From Branchiostoma belcheri (lineage: Eukaryota > Chordata > Leptocardii > Amphioxiformes > Branchiostomatidae), in NCBI RefSeq assembly GCF_001625305.1, contig NW_017803963.1:57425-121424 (forward strand): a stretch of 64,000 bases of DNA. The letters run 5' to 3'. The notes beneath the pieces were generated by a model, which worked only from the letters and a program-made list of their open reading frames with translations, was not told the DNA's origin and made no database searches. Of the stretch, positions 45,710-57,090 are shown piece by piece (the first letter of the stretch is position 1; every line of letters starts with the position of its first letter). The translations under genes were made by a program, and so were the position numbers.

Positions 45710-46181
45710 CTGAAACCCCAAGGTTGAAAACGTGTGAATACAATATCATATAATAGAAATCAAACAAAATCGGAAAACATGCTTTGTATGATAGTAATAT
45801 GTTAATTAGCCAACGCTTTTTTTGTTGAAAATTCACAAGAAAGCTGTTACCCTGGTCAAACTAAAAAGGTCGGAGTTAACTGGTTAACTACGAGTCACAT
45901 ATATACATTCCATTACACGGCATTTTGAGCTGTATCAACCATATACCATGCAGTCAGTCATAGCTGTCTTCACTTCTTAAGAATCACGAGACAAGATATA
46001 TATATGTTGATTTATTAAAAGTACAAAAAAATTTCGTGACATGCAGATTAAATTTGGAAAAAAATATTGCAGGCTAACAGAACACTTTACTGAGTTTACA
46101 ACTGACATGTAGTCAACGTATACATTTTGCAATATAAAACCCATCAAATTAAACAAAACTAGACAGCAACCATATACTAAC

Positions 46182-46250
46182 CTCCTCGCAGACTTTACTG
46201 GTGATCTCTGTCCTTTGACTCACCGGCGGTTTACCTACTAAATTAAAAAT
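46182..46250 (-). other. First exon 1a (5'UTR, proximal)
   Basis: Donor GAGGAG|GTTAGT at 46181, and a TATA-like TGTATATAC at about 46278-46284 sets the likely start near 46250. It shares the sequence around CGCAGACTT with the exon at 62.3 kb. Spliced to exon 2 it would give a short 5'UTR. The 5' end is inferred. Confidence 0.5.
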
Positions 46251-46277
46251 CGCGTGTATTTGTAGTTATTAACAACG

Positions 46278-46327
46278 TATATACAACAAAAAACGTAAAT
46301 GTGTGCTTTGTGGACTTAGATCTTAAA
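46278..46327 (-). promoter_or_regulatory. Promoter module 1: TATA plus conserved element
   Basis: Plus-strand GTGGACTTAGATCTTAAA at 46310-46327 sits about 25 bases above a TATA-like box at 46278-46283. The same element recurs at the other two modules, each next to a TATA box and a splice donor in the same orientation. The factor that binds it is unknown. It contains an AGATCT palindrome. Confidence 0.6.
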
Positions 46328-46534
46328 CTATTTCATTATTCGCGATATGAACGCGATATTTCATATCGCGACGGAGGCAGAACAAGTCCATTGTAAATAT
46401 TTTGAAATACATGCCTTTGTGTCCAAGGACCCCTATCTCTATAAATTTCGTCACATGATTACGTCCGAAAATAAATTACTTGTATATTATATATACCCCA
46501 GGGCCAATTATAATGTATGCAATATGGAAACATC

Positions 46535-48212
46535 TTAACCCTATCTAGACCGGGGGGGGGGGGCTAAAAGTGCCCGCAACTTTGGTGTCACCTAGCGTCT
46601 GAACGGCTGAAGCTAGAACCGCCAAACTTGGTGACTTTTTCTTAAAATATTGTTGGCAACAAATCTGTATCAGTGGAATAAGATTATGATTTTTCTTGTT
46701 GCCATGGCAACGGGTTTCTGACAGGCATTTTTTGCCAAATTTAATTACTTCCATTTAAACAACAGAATTTTATGAGTTTTATGTCAAGTTACACATTGTT
46801 TCTAACATTAATAACATCACATATAATTATATGCAAATTTTATCATTAAAAATGCATAATTTATGCTAATTTGATGACGTCATTGGCCAAAATCCAAGAT
46901 GGCGGACCATATCATTAGATCAGGTAAATGCAGCTTAATTTTCTTAAAATTTCATCAATACTCCCATTTTTTTTACAAAAAAGGTTCATATGAATGTCTT
47001 TAGTCTGTTTACAATGTATTTTAGGCTTCATCCTAAAAAAAAAAACTATTTTTCAAAATTCAAGATTGATGATCCAAGATGGCGGATATGTAATATATGC
47101 ATGACGTCATTTTATGACGTCACCGGTATTGCTATGGGCAACATAAGACTTAGTACATCCTACTATTCTGTCATAAACACTTTTGGTAAAGTTATGTCGT
47201 ATACTGTTTAGTTTTCAGGGAATAACCTATCTAGACGGTTTTTGCCAATAAAATCACATTAATGACGTCATAATGACTTCATATTACGTCACAACGACAA
47301 AAAATATTGTACGTATGATAAATTTTTACTAGTACACCATCCTCTAAAAATTTGGTGGTCCTACGATATACCGTTCTCGAGTTCTGAGGGGGGGGCATNN
47401 NNNNNNNNNNNNNNNNNNCGGCCCCCGCCCCCCCCGGAAACCTCAATTTCCCATCCAAGCCAGCCTAGCGGGGACCAATAGGCGGGCAGTATTTCGACCA
47501 CACCCACAACCCGCGCCTTAGCAAGATATGGTTAAAAGAGATGTTTATTAAACTTGTTCAAAAGATACATTTGTAAATTGTTTTCTGGCACTGGGCTTCT
47601 GGTGCTTACGTCGGCCGCGCGGCGTACAGAACAGTATCTTAGACCAAAGCTCCTTGTTTAGACCAAGTCTTTGTCTGTGAAAATGTAAGAAAAGAGGCCG
47701 TGCAGTCCTGTCCTGCCGATCACCTTGTTGTCCCGATTAAACTTTGTTACCCAGGTGGTATGACCTCTAAAATATAAGCGGCAGCATCTCGATACCCTTT
47801 TTAAAGACAACGAAGGTTTAATAATAATTTGCCGATTTCGAGTTACAGTGCTGAAGCCGCCGACACTGGACACCAAGTGTTGACGTAACTTCGGCACTGG
47901 AGATCTAGGACGGAAGCCGCCTCACCTCTGTATACCGAGTGCTGAGAAAGGAACCCGTTACTTCGGTACTTGTTATTATGTTCACCCCAAATACAGCAAT
48001 TCTTACATTGTTTATCTGACATTTCCAACTCAGATTACCTACCGCGCCGTACGGAAGGATGCTGTTCAACCCCATTGTCGAATGGAATCGCCCGCAAAGT
48101 GGGCGTGGCACGGAATGCTGGTCACCCATTGGTCGATGTGGATGCGAAATTGATTTAGGCGCCCCCCCCCCGGTCCCACCAAGCCCAAAAAAGCCCGGTC
48201 TAGATAGGGTTA
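46535..48212. repeat. Repeat family A, full copy with an internal insertion
   Basis: Begins TTAACCCTATCTAGACCGGG and ends CCGGTCTAGATAGGGTTAA. X-box GTTGCCATGGCAAC at 46698-46711 and several TGACGTCA sites. After a 20-N gap, about 730 bases of unrelated sequence (47419-48150) with CCAAT/ATTGG near its ends separate the terminal part. This copy cuts promoter unit 1 off from its upstream side. Confidence 0.75.
47399..47418. other. Assembly gap (20 N)
   Basis: Second N run, in the same poly-G/poly-C position of a family A copy as the gap at 13422. Confidence 1.
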
Positions 48213-48489
48213 AAAGGGTGATTGGCAGAACTATTACATCAAATGTTCAACAATGGCCGGAGCTCGGGTGGATATAAATATACACAACTTCAATTAAACC
48301 ACTCTATCAACTACAAAAACACTGTTAGAATTGCAGCTAATACACACTTCAAAGCACACACAGTATTGTATTTGTCATTTATCATTATAGTTACCTTTGT
48401 TTGGGGTAGGCCCTTAAAAAACACCTAGGTTTCTGGCCTACCTAGCATTATTGTTATTATTTGATTATGTTACTTTTTTATACGTGCAA

Positions 48490-49330
48490 ATAATAAATAA
48501 AAATAAACAACAGCTATACAGGACCCACTCGCTGATAAACTGGAAAACACTAGCCTCTGGATTAAATGATACACTAAATCAGGATTCAAGCCAAGGGAAG
48601 AAGATGTTGCTATGTCTTTAGTAGAAAGTACGAAACATCATGGCGTCGATGGTTTGAGACCTTCGGACATCCTGGGTGTCCAAGTTATTCCTCCCATGAT
48701 TATCATCAACTTGTCAAGCTCTTTAAAAGGCAAAAGACACGGCTCTGAAACAGGCTCGTATCCAGATACATGGTAAGGAACTAAATTTGCTTGACTTTGT
48801 ATCTACTCCTCTGATCAAACAAAGGTTGACAAGGATATCCATTCACGGGGTGTACCATTCAGTGCCTGACTCCATTGTAGCTGAATGAGTCGACAGGTTT
48901 TCAGTACGTGCCACACCAGTCGAGAGACATCGAGTCAAGAATGCTAGTGGCAGTTTTAAGCACCTCAGAACAGGACATAGGTTCTGTTACGTTGAAATGT
49001 TCACTGAGCGCCCGCCTCCAAGGTTCACTACTATAAGTGTGCCGCATCCACTGAACCCCTCTGAACTAACTGACATTGATCTTGAGATATTTTAGGGCCA
49101 AGGGCAGATTGTAAACTTCCGATGATGCAAAGCGCATGACCATAAGGCTTTTGAGTGCTCTAATACCACGTGTTTTTCATGCGGTATGAGTGGGCATACT
49201 AGGGCCAACTGCTCCTCTAGCACTAATACCGAGCGACGTCGGCATCCAAGTCAGCTGACTGGATGTTGGGTTCAGTCCGCAAACCCGAGATTCGTTGGAC
49301 CTGATAAATCGAGCCTTCAACACGTATGTT
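48490..49330 (+). pseudogene. Retroelement gag/ORF1-like remnant with CCHC zinc knuckle
   Basis: Broken frame reading VKNASGSFKHLRTGHRFCYV, EMFTERPPPRFTTISVPHPL and a zinc knuckle CFSCGMSGHTRANC (C-x2-C-x4-H-x4-C) near 49172-49213. Upstream pieces around 48600 also look coding but have several stops. ORF1 of a non-LTR element is the likely source. Confidence 0.7.
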
Positions 49331-49669
49331 TGACCAGCCCTGCCTACGGCTAACAGATTTTAGAGGCTTAGCGGAATGGATGGCGATCCTGATCCCACTA
49401 ACATTGCTGGGGTATTACGCGATATTCGTGCCCAGCAGTCAGATCAGCGCCTGCCAACGGTTGCTGAAGCTGACAGGCGACACCCCTATAACCGCAGAAA
49501 CAATAAAATTCCCATCATTCACCAAAAAGGAGTCACAGAATTTTCACATCAATTATACAAATAAGATCATAATTTGCATAATTGGTATCTGTTCATGTTC
49601 CGCCTGCCACAGATTAAATAGATTACATGTACATGTATAAAAGTACTATTATATAAAACACTGTAATTA

Positions 49670-50078
49670 TAGAATTTCCTCCTTAATCATGCAAATTAAG
49701 TCCTCATTTACCTACCTATCTCAGCTACCTACAAACCAAAATGATCAAAATACGTTGTTCCTATCTGGAGTTATTGGCTTTTAAATGTTTTGCCAGAAAG
49801 TCCCCTGCAGTTCCAGAACAAGCTGCTAGGGGGACCAAATTCACACCACTTTTTTCCTGACAGGAAAAGCTATCTGTCACCAAAAAGTCAAGACCATACC
49901 ATGTTCAGAACAAAAGATGCAAAAAAAAAGAAGTTCTGCTGCAGTACCAAGGTCATCCACCAGGAGGCCATATTTTACCTTGACCTTCGTCTTTCTAAGA
50001 CTTACCATCATACCAAATATCATCACAATCCATAAAGGCGTTATGAAATTATGCTAACTACAATTGGCGGAAACACAA

Positions 50079-50109
<31 letters not shown>

Positions 50110-50155
50110 GACGCGCCAAAAACAATACCTCCATTTTTCATGGAGGTAATAAAGA
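49670..50155. repeat. TIR-type repeat of the GTTCCAGAACAAGCTGC family
   Basis: Carries GCAGTTCCAGAACAAGCTGC then TAGGGGGACCAAATTC, a (CA)n run at 50072-50117, and ends CCTCCATTTTTCATGGAGG, a hairpin. Confidence 0.65.
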
Positions 50156-51184
50156 TTTTTGAACAAAACACAATATTACAAGATTGATTTAATCGGCAAG
50201 GGGGGCATTTAAATGTTGAGGCACTTCGTAGTTTTGTCGGTCTTTACGAAATAAAGACGACGAACAGTTCGTCCGCCCGATTGACCGCCCATCGGAGAGC
50301 AACGACTATCGAGGCGGAGAAGTGAGCCTGCTGTGCTACTGAATTTAAAATTTGAGGCAAACCAAAACAACAACGAAATTCTACTGGGACTTAAAATTCT
50401 GAACGGGAAAGAGCGAAATGTTTTTTTTTTTTAATATATCGTAAACGTACGGGCGGAGTTTATGTCACAAAATTAAAGAAATAAAAACTTTCCAGCATGG
50501 AAAGCTTCTCGTCGCTGGGACGGTTCCCACGTGTTGCCAAGACGACGGCACTTCCCGATCAGACAGAGCGGCGTCACGCACTCAACAGCACAGGCATGGG
50601 CCCCGCCCACCAGGCGGGCGGCAAAGGATTTCAAAGCCCCAATCATTGTAGCAAACCGTGCTGTGTACATCTACCACGCATTTTCACTTTGTACCGCTGG
50701 CTAGTATAATCTCGCTACAAAATAATTTTCCTGCAGCATTTATTAGGATTTAAAGAGATTTGTGATACGAAATGAAAAGATTTCTGTTAACTGAACCTTT
50801 GTAATTGTATGGATATGGTCTTTGTTAAAGATTTCTGTGTTAACTAGAGCCGAAAGTGCATTAGAACTGGCCATCAGTTGAGGCACAACTGCCATGTTAT
50901 ATTCATATGTTACGTTACTACAATCAAGAACGTTCACGGCTTGCAGACCATTTTTAATCTAACCAACCCTCTTAGAACTGTGTTTATACATACGGGGGTA
51001 TTTATTTTCGGCCGGGGTTCCACTGAGACCGGCGGCTGGCTGGTGAACCATCCCGTCGGCATAACCGAGCACCGGGCGTCTTTGCGCTGGGGACGTAAGT
51101 GACCGACATTTTCTTACTGTGCGTCTTCTTGTTTTACTGCGACGTCGTGTCAATATCGACGATACACACAAGGAATATGCCCAT
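50156..51184. other. Intergenic or intron 1 sequence
   Basis: Mixed AT-rich and GC-rich segments (GC-rich at 50500-50620 and 51000-51100). No conserved domain, exon pair or repeat end recognised. Confidence 0.35.
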
Positions 51185-52830
51185 TTATTACTCCGTGAAG
51201 GAGGTCAGGACCTCCGAGACGGAGTGTTGTGAACGGCTGGTTTTTCGTGTTCGCAGTCAAAACACTGGGTTCTCTTTGTGTAATCGGCACGCAATTTTAT
51301 ACGCCGTCTGCGGGCATACCCGTGTTGATGCACGAATGTGTATTTTTGCCGTTGCTGCTTTCGCGGTCAATGTAATATTGCAGACGCACCCCTACAATTA
51401 CGAGGCGAATTGGAATGGTCCAGAAAAACGCGTTGTTTGGAATAGCAGTGGGGGGGTGTAACTTCATGCAGATACGGGGTGGTTTTGATAAGTGGTTCCA
51501 GATGTTTTTGCCCATGGTTAAGAGATGGCAAGTTTTTTGGAAGATGTTCGCAGCCAAAACGCATTCTTCCGTACGTCGCATTTCTGTGTAATTTCGCATG
51601 TGGTGTGGCATTATGTCCTGGATGATGCACGTCTTTTTATTTTTACCGTAGCTGTTTTGATATTGGAGTAAATGCTTATTTTCGAAACATCCCCATGTCG
51701 TTGAAATATGTTTTCGTCCGGCCGTTTATGTGACCGGTAGTAATTAAGTCGCGGTCAGGCTGACGGAAATGTGGGGTGGTCAGAGGTTAACATTACGAAA
51801 TGTAAATACCGATGACGTAATCCTATCGATTTCAAATTGGTCGGCTGTGGCGACCTAATGGCGGCGTGTATTTAGTCATGTAGCAACTGGCCGGTCGTCC
51901 TAGCAACGAGCATGCTGGCCGCTCCACTGTACACTTGGGTTGGGCCGCTCCATAGTGTTTAAATATAATAGTGGAGCAGCTCTTTGAAAAAATGGACAAT
52001 ATTTTTGAGCAACCCATCAATGTGTTCTCGGCCTCGTGGTCGGATGTGGTCTGGGGCTGGTAAACCGCACATACTAGTAGATCGGGTAATTTTATGATGA
52101 TTTTTTGCTAGTTGTAAAGGCGTCTTGTAGTATGAGCCGGTATATGAAGAAGTAGCCTGTGTTACACAATCATGCTTTCGGCCGGATTGATGTGCAACTG
52201 TTACTAATTACAGGGACTGCGCTAATGCCGACCAGTCGCGCTGTCCTGATACACCGCGAATGTGCGAGTGTTCCCTGTAGACAGTCCCGGGAGTCATTTT
52301 TTTCGCACATTCGCACATTCCAGTAGCCAAACCAAAATACGTTCATGAACCGAGTCCAAAAAACCGAAACATGAAAATCCGATGATCGGACCTGATGTAC
52401 ATTTCTCTTTCTGTACACACAATACACACATCTTTAGATAATCTGGCCATGGCAGGTAAAAAAAAATAACCCTGAATCATACTAGATTAGCGTAAATGCA
52501 TGTTTATGCGTTCAAAACAAGAAAAGAAATTGTTTCCCGGTATTAATCTCTTGAAACACGGCGCTGAATATTGACGCAACAATATTTCGGGCATCGCGCG
52601 CCCTTCCCCGTTGTTTGGACTGTATGGAAATCCCGCGTCACGTGTCGGCATTTCGCATCTCTGATTGGTTGAACGTCTTAAGATGACTGAGCCGACGTGC
52701 GTTTAAACAATTTTTCTTTGTTCGATTTATCACACTTCACAGAGAATTGCCAATGGCTACTTCTTTTTGTTGCAATATATAATACTTCGCGGAGAATTGT
52801 CGCCTATGGCTTCTTGTTAAAGTTCAAATT
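51185..52830. repeat. Repeat family F, copy 2 (longer)
   Basis: TTACTCCGTGAAGGAGGTCA onward matches 41868-42430 in the same orientation with few differences. The end TTGTCGCCTATGGCTTCTTG at about 52797 matches the end of copy 1, with extra sequence between. Confidence 0.6.
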
Positions 52831-53560
52831 TATTTCCACGCATCAACATTATTATCCACCACCATGGCAACATGTTATGGACGAATCGATGTCGTTCCAA
52901 GCTCTCCTTGCCGGTTTTCTCTATATTCGTCGGTCGCCCTCGGATTTGTCGGGGAAACCTCCAAGTACGCACCTAGACTTAGAAGACGGTCTGAGACACT
53001 TTTGGGATTTTGACTAGTTTAAAAAAGTTCCCGGATCGATCTTATAACGTGCGGTCACTTTATTCTAAACGTACCCTGATCGATCTTATAACGGTGCGGT
53101 TCAATCTCAACGTTGCCGTTTGAACGTCGAGCAGACACTGGCGTCGCCGTTCCAACGTGCATATTTCGTTTCATTTTGTTTCATTTGGTTCCATTTCGTT
53201 TCATTTCGCTCCTTTTTGTCCATTTCGAACTTTCTGTACACTTACATGCTGGGAAGTTTTCATTCCTTTGATTTTGTTTTTGATTTCCTTTTGATTTTTT
53301 TTTAAACCATTTCGCTCTTTCTCGTTCAGAATTGCAGGTCCCAGTAGCCCTTCGTTGTTGTTTAGGTTTTATTTTCACACAGGTGGCAGGTGATAAAAAG
53401 TATTCGAATTATTCAGTCTTCAAACTATATGTTAACGGAAAGTATACGTTTATCGTACCACTAAAATGACCGCGAGAACCGCGAACGTACAGCGAACAGC
53501 AGGAATAGCAGCATTTGAACGATACCTCCAAAAATGTCACAAAACCTATAAGTCTAAATA
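52831..53560. other. Unassigned sequence with simple repeats
   Basis: A plus-strand frame ending SFQALLAGFLYIRRSPSDLS at about 52890-53017 has no recognised domain. CGATCGATCTTATAACG is repeated at about 53035 and 53080. A TTCATTTCGTT-type repeat fills 53160-53230. Confidence 0.35.
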
Positions 53561-53912
53561 GTCAATACATGTTGCACCATATGATATGCCGTCTTTCTAT
53601 GGTTAGATGAAAGATCAGTCCTAGAAATCGACTAACAAAAACCTATATAAAGAGAGAGATAGAGAGATTTAGAGAAAGATATTGTAGATAGATAGAGAGA
53701 GGGGAAAGATTAATTTATCCATTAGATTTATCATTAGATTAAACTGATTTTGAATCCACGACACATGCGATGCACATCATAGATAATGCCGCGTTACACT
53801 CTGTTACACTCGTTAACTGTGTTATAAATGGATTAACAACAATCTACATAATGTTCCTAAGACTGTAAAGCATCTTAATCTTGAATTCTAAAACTAAAAA
53901 GCAGTATTGTAC

Positions 53913-53960
53913 CTACGTCCTTCCAGATTCGGTGACTGGAGCCTTTGGACAGCACCCGGC
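53913..53960 (-). other. First exon 1b (5'UTR, distal)
   Basis: Donor GTAG|GTACAA just below 53913, and a strong TATA box (TTTATATATA on the minus strand) at about 53989-53998. It belongs to the second copy of the promoter module. The exon body is less similar to 1a and 1c than its upstream element is. Confidence 0.4.
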
Positions 53961-53988
53961 GTCTGGTTGTTGAAAAAACCAACACTCA

Positions 53989-54074
53989 TATATATAAATC
54001 TCGGTCGAGACCAAAGAAAACAGCATTGAAAATATTAATTAGCAAATGTGTCGTTTGTTGACTTAGATCTTAAA
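53989..54074 (-). promoter_or_regulatory. Promoter module 2: TATA plus conserved element
   Basis: The element (one base different, GTTGACTTAGATCTTAAA) lies at 54057-54074, with TATATATA at 53989-53996 about 60 bases downstream on the minus strand. Confidence 0.58.
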
Positions 54075-54589
54075 CAAATCAATTTAATTTTGGCTATGGG
54101 AAAATGGAAAAAAAATACCAGCGTAACTATGGGCGTAAACGATCTTTACTCAAATTTAAAAACAAAACAACATTTTGAACATAGAACAGTATTAATTGTA
54201 ATTAGCGTATGGGATCTAAACTAACAGATATATTGGCCCTGAAGAAAATATTGGAAATGTCTAGTCTAGAGTAAGTCTAGAAATAATGTTACACCAACAT
54301 ATTAGTGTCAATCAAATAAACACGTCCACTTTATATATAACAGTCGTTATGGCCTTTGCTGGAACTTTGAATTAGAAACATGTACTACTACAAGCGAGTA
54401 TTTGAAAAGCTGTTAAATGAGCAGGAAGCAAAATGGCGTTTCATATATCTTCAGGGCATTGGTCCTTTACGGCACAACTGTCTGCTGGTTTGACTTGTGC
54501 ATGGCCTATTTTTAATGATAATTTGAAGTTAAACTCCTGGTTGCCATCTTTACTACCTCCGTTTATGCTTCGGTCACATTTGAAACGGC

Positions 54590-54935
54590 GCCCGTTCGGC
54601 GTGTCCTCGGTGTAGACACCGGCCGGCGTCATGGCGCCGAGCGTGCGCCGACTGTCAGGGTCACAATTAAATGTTCCTTTACGGCTCCCTGTCGGGGCCT
54701 GGTTGTGCTCCGGCCGGTGGCTTCTAATTAATATTCATAAACTTTTGATCCCCTTGGCGGCCGGTTTCTGTCAGGGACCCGTCCGCTGCCCGGTCAGTCT
54801 CCCGTCTTGACCCGTGCGGCTTGCGGTAGTGTGCCGACCGGCTCTTACAGTTCGGCCGGGCAGCTGTCAGGTCCCTGGCGGGGTCCAGGGAGGATCCTGG
54901 CGCGTCCCTGGCGGGATCCCGTCGTGTTTGTAAGC
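54590..54935. repeat. GC-rich repeat (GTCCCTGGCGGGGTCC)
   Basis: Contains GGTCCCTGGCGGGGTCCAGG, also found at about 29545 (GGTCCCTGGCGGGGTCGAGG). Probably related to family G, boundaries unclear. Confidence 0.45.
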
Positions 54936-55390
54936 CGGTATATATATATAAGCGCTACACTGCCTGCCATCATTGCGACTTTAAATAGATGTTTCACGAC
55001 ACCCTACAACGTGTAGGCCCATCCATCGACAAAAGTCTGGAGCAAGTGCTTTTTGGTGAATGCCCTCTACTTGACACATTTCAATGTATCCATAATGTTT
55101 TATAATAACAGCAAATTTAGATATTACAGTCCTGTCTGTATGTAACACTTCTGTTTAATTCTATCCAGTGCCAGACAGCCCTAAAACTCGCCATTACCCT
55201 ACGATTCCTGGCGACGGGGAACAGCTACCGATCCCTTTAGTTTGCCTTCAGGGTAGCCCACATGCAACACAAGGTCACTGTTCATTCCTGAAGTACATGT
55301 ATGCCGGGCTATCGTCTCGGCCGTTTTCCATTGCCCTTCGACATTCTGACACACAAGTATACGGTGTAACACACACAAGTACACGGTGTT

Positions 55391-56326
55391 AAGCCTCGGT
55401 CACAACTCGCCGTACGTGCTTCTGCGTGCTGTCTACGTGCAAAAACGTGGGCAAACGTAGGGCATCCGTGCGTGGTGAGTACCACCTCCGTACGGAATCC
55501 TACGGATTTGGGAGCACGCAGACACGCCGTAGAACCTTAAGTGCATGTAATACTTTTTCTACGTGCGGTCTGCGGATTTACCACCCGTGCGTGCGAGTAC
55601 GTGCGACGCGCGTGCCCCGTACAGCCTATGAGCGTGCAACGTACGGACTCCGTGAGTCTAACTTCACTATTCTCAAGTGAAATTGCTGTACGGACAGCGC
55701 ACGAAGCACGTGAGTGCCACGCACGGTGCTTGCGTCATCTGTGCTTACTCCTCACTTCCAAGTTGACCTGCTCAATGACCACGCAGAACACACGTGTACC
55801 ATACCAGGTGCTCCGCACGTGCAACGCACGTGCAACGCACGTGCAACGCACCTGATTTCTACAGTATATAAAGACGACTTGACGGGCGACTGCCAACTCG
55901 TCTCCAAGATGCCCAGGAAGGCTCAAAAGAAGTCTACCAGACAAGATCCAAAGAAACGGGCCGCGGAAGACACCAGGGCGGCTAGTGATGATGAAGTTAA
56001 CAGGAGGTGCACGCACTTACAACGTGCGAGTGAGTAAGGAAATCGTGCGCACGCCGCACGTGTAGGTACGGCCTGTACGCGGCAACGTGGCAATCGCACA
56101 GAGATCGTACGTTGCAAGCACGTGCAACTCACTTACCACTTGCGCAACGTACGATGCACGCAACCAGCTGACGGCCAGGCGTGTCGTGCAGACCACGTAC
56201 GTACACCTTGCGAGTGACGTACTCCCTCGGCCGGCCACCCTACGTTTGCAGAAAAAACGTAGCAGACGTAGCCACGACAAAAAAGTACGGACAAAAAGCA
56301 CGCACGGCGAGTTGTGACCGTCGCTT
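55391..56326. mobile_element. MITE family of 27561, larger copy
   Basis: Ends AAGCCTCGGTCACAACTCGC and GCGAGTTGTGACCGTCGCTT are inverted and flanked by TTAA-like sites. The first 190 bases match 27565-27755 almost exactly, and the right 230 bases match 27840-28087. A short frame with KKSTRQDPKKRAAEDTRA at about 55925 is unexplained. Confidence 0.75.
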
Positions 56327-57090
56327 AACACACGCGTGTTGAACTGTGCGACGTAGTCTGAACAAGGAGTTTACATATGTCCCATATAACCCCATTTTTC
56401 TTACCACCTTATGCACTTATCAGCACATGTGACGTCATAATCTTAGGGCCCTGTCACACTTCTGCGAATAGCCATTGCGTATGATTTGCGTACAGATATT
56501 TCTGTCGTGCGCACAATACGTAACGATACTGTAACGCACATGTAGCGTACAAATAACGAATTCAGCGCATAGATTGCACATGGCATCCGTATGGCGTTCG
56601 CATTCATTGCGAAGGCCAAGCGTATTCCGGACGCACTCAACGTGTGCCCACCGCATGCCTAACGCACTTCCGACGAATGCCACGCGTCTTGTGTACGTAT
56701 TCCCTGTTGCTTCCTGCTGTTTCATTCGCATCGAATCCTTCTCATCATGGGCCGCCCTCAACTCAGATGAAATGTGTTTGTTTCCATTTCGCCCTAGCCC
56801 TGGTCAATTTCCTTGACAAAATATCTTGTCAGGTAAATTGAATACCCGTACTCGGACTTAATACAAACATAACAGTTAGACTGTTGATAGCCTTGATGAG
56901 TTGGAGATGTCAAGAAATACCCTCCCTTAATAATTTGAAAACAATGAAAACACCCATACTTGCAATACCAACAATTTACAATTGCGCTTACACACAGATA
57001 GCATGGACACTACACATCTCTGCGGACACTACAATCTTTGTATATCTACCGACACTACATTACAACCACAGTTCAAAGCGGCTGCTGTTA

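Larger units (their letters stand above)
45950..46533 (-). repeat. Tandem promoter duplication, unit 1
   Basis: Intron-1 sequence, first exon and upstream region that align block by block with 62.1-62.7 kb (shared AGATTAAAT, CGCAGACTT, the conserved element, and a later GGAAA-ACAT block). A repeat of the X-box/CRE family interrupts it at 46535. Confidence 0.55.
53560..54440 (-). repeat. Tandem promoter duplication, unit 2
   Basis: Holds first exon 1b. Its far part (CAAATAAACACGTCCAC, then ATATATAACAGT, at about 54315-54345, followed by AAAGCTGTTAAATGAGCAGG near 54408) aligns with two copies at 62.8 and 63.0 kb. A GAGATA microsatellite lies at about 53655-53710. Confidence 0.5.

Noticed and set aside
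46347-46538. Plus-strand 63-codon frame upstream of the proximal promoter
   Set aside because: No domain and it overlaps the duplicated promoter unit; no matching frame is kept in the other units.
53181-53378. Basic minus-strand frame
   Set aside because: Low-complexity translation of the TTCATTTCGTT repeat.
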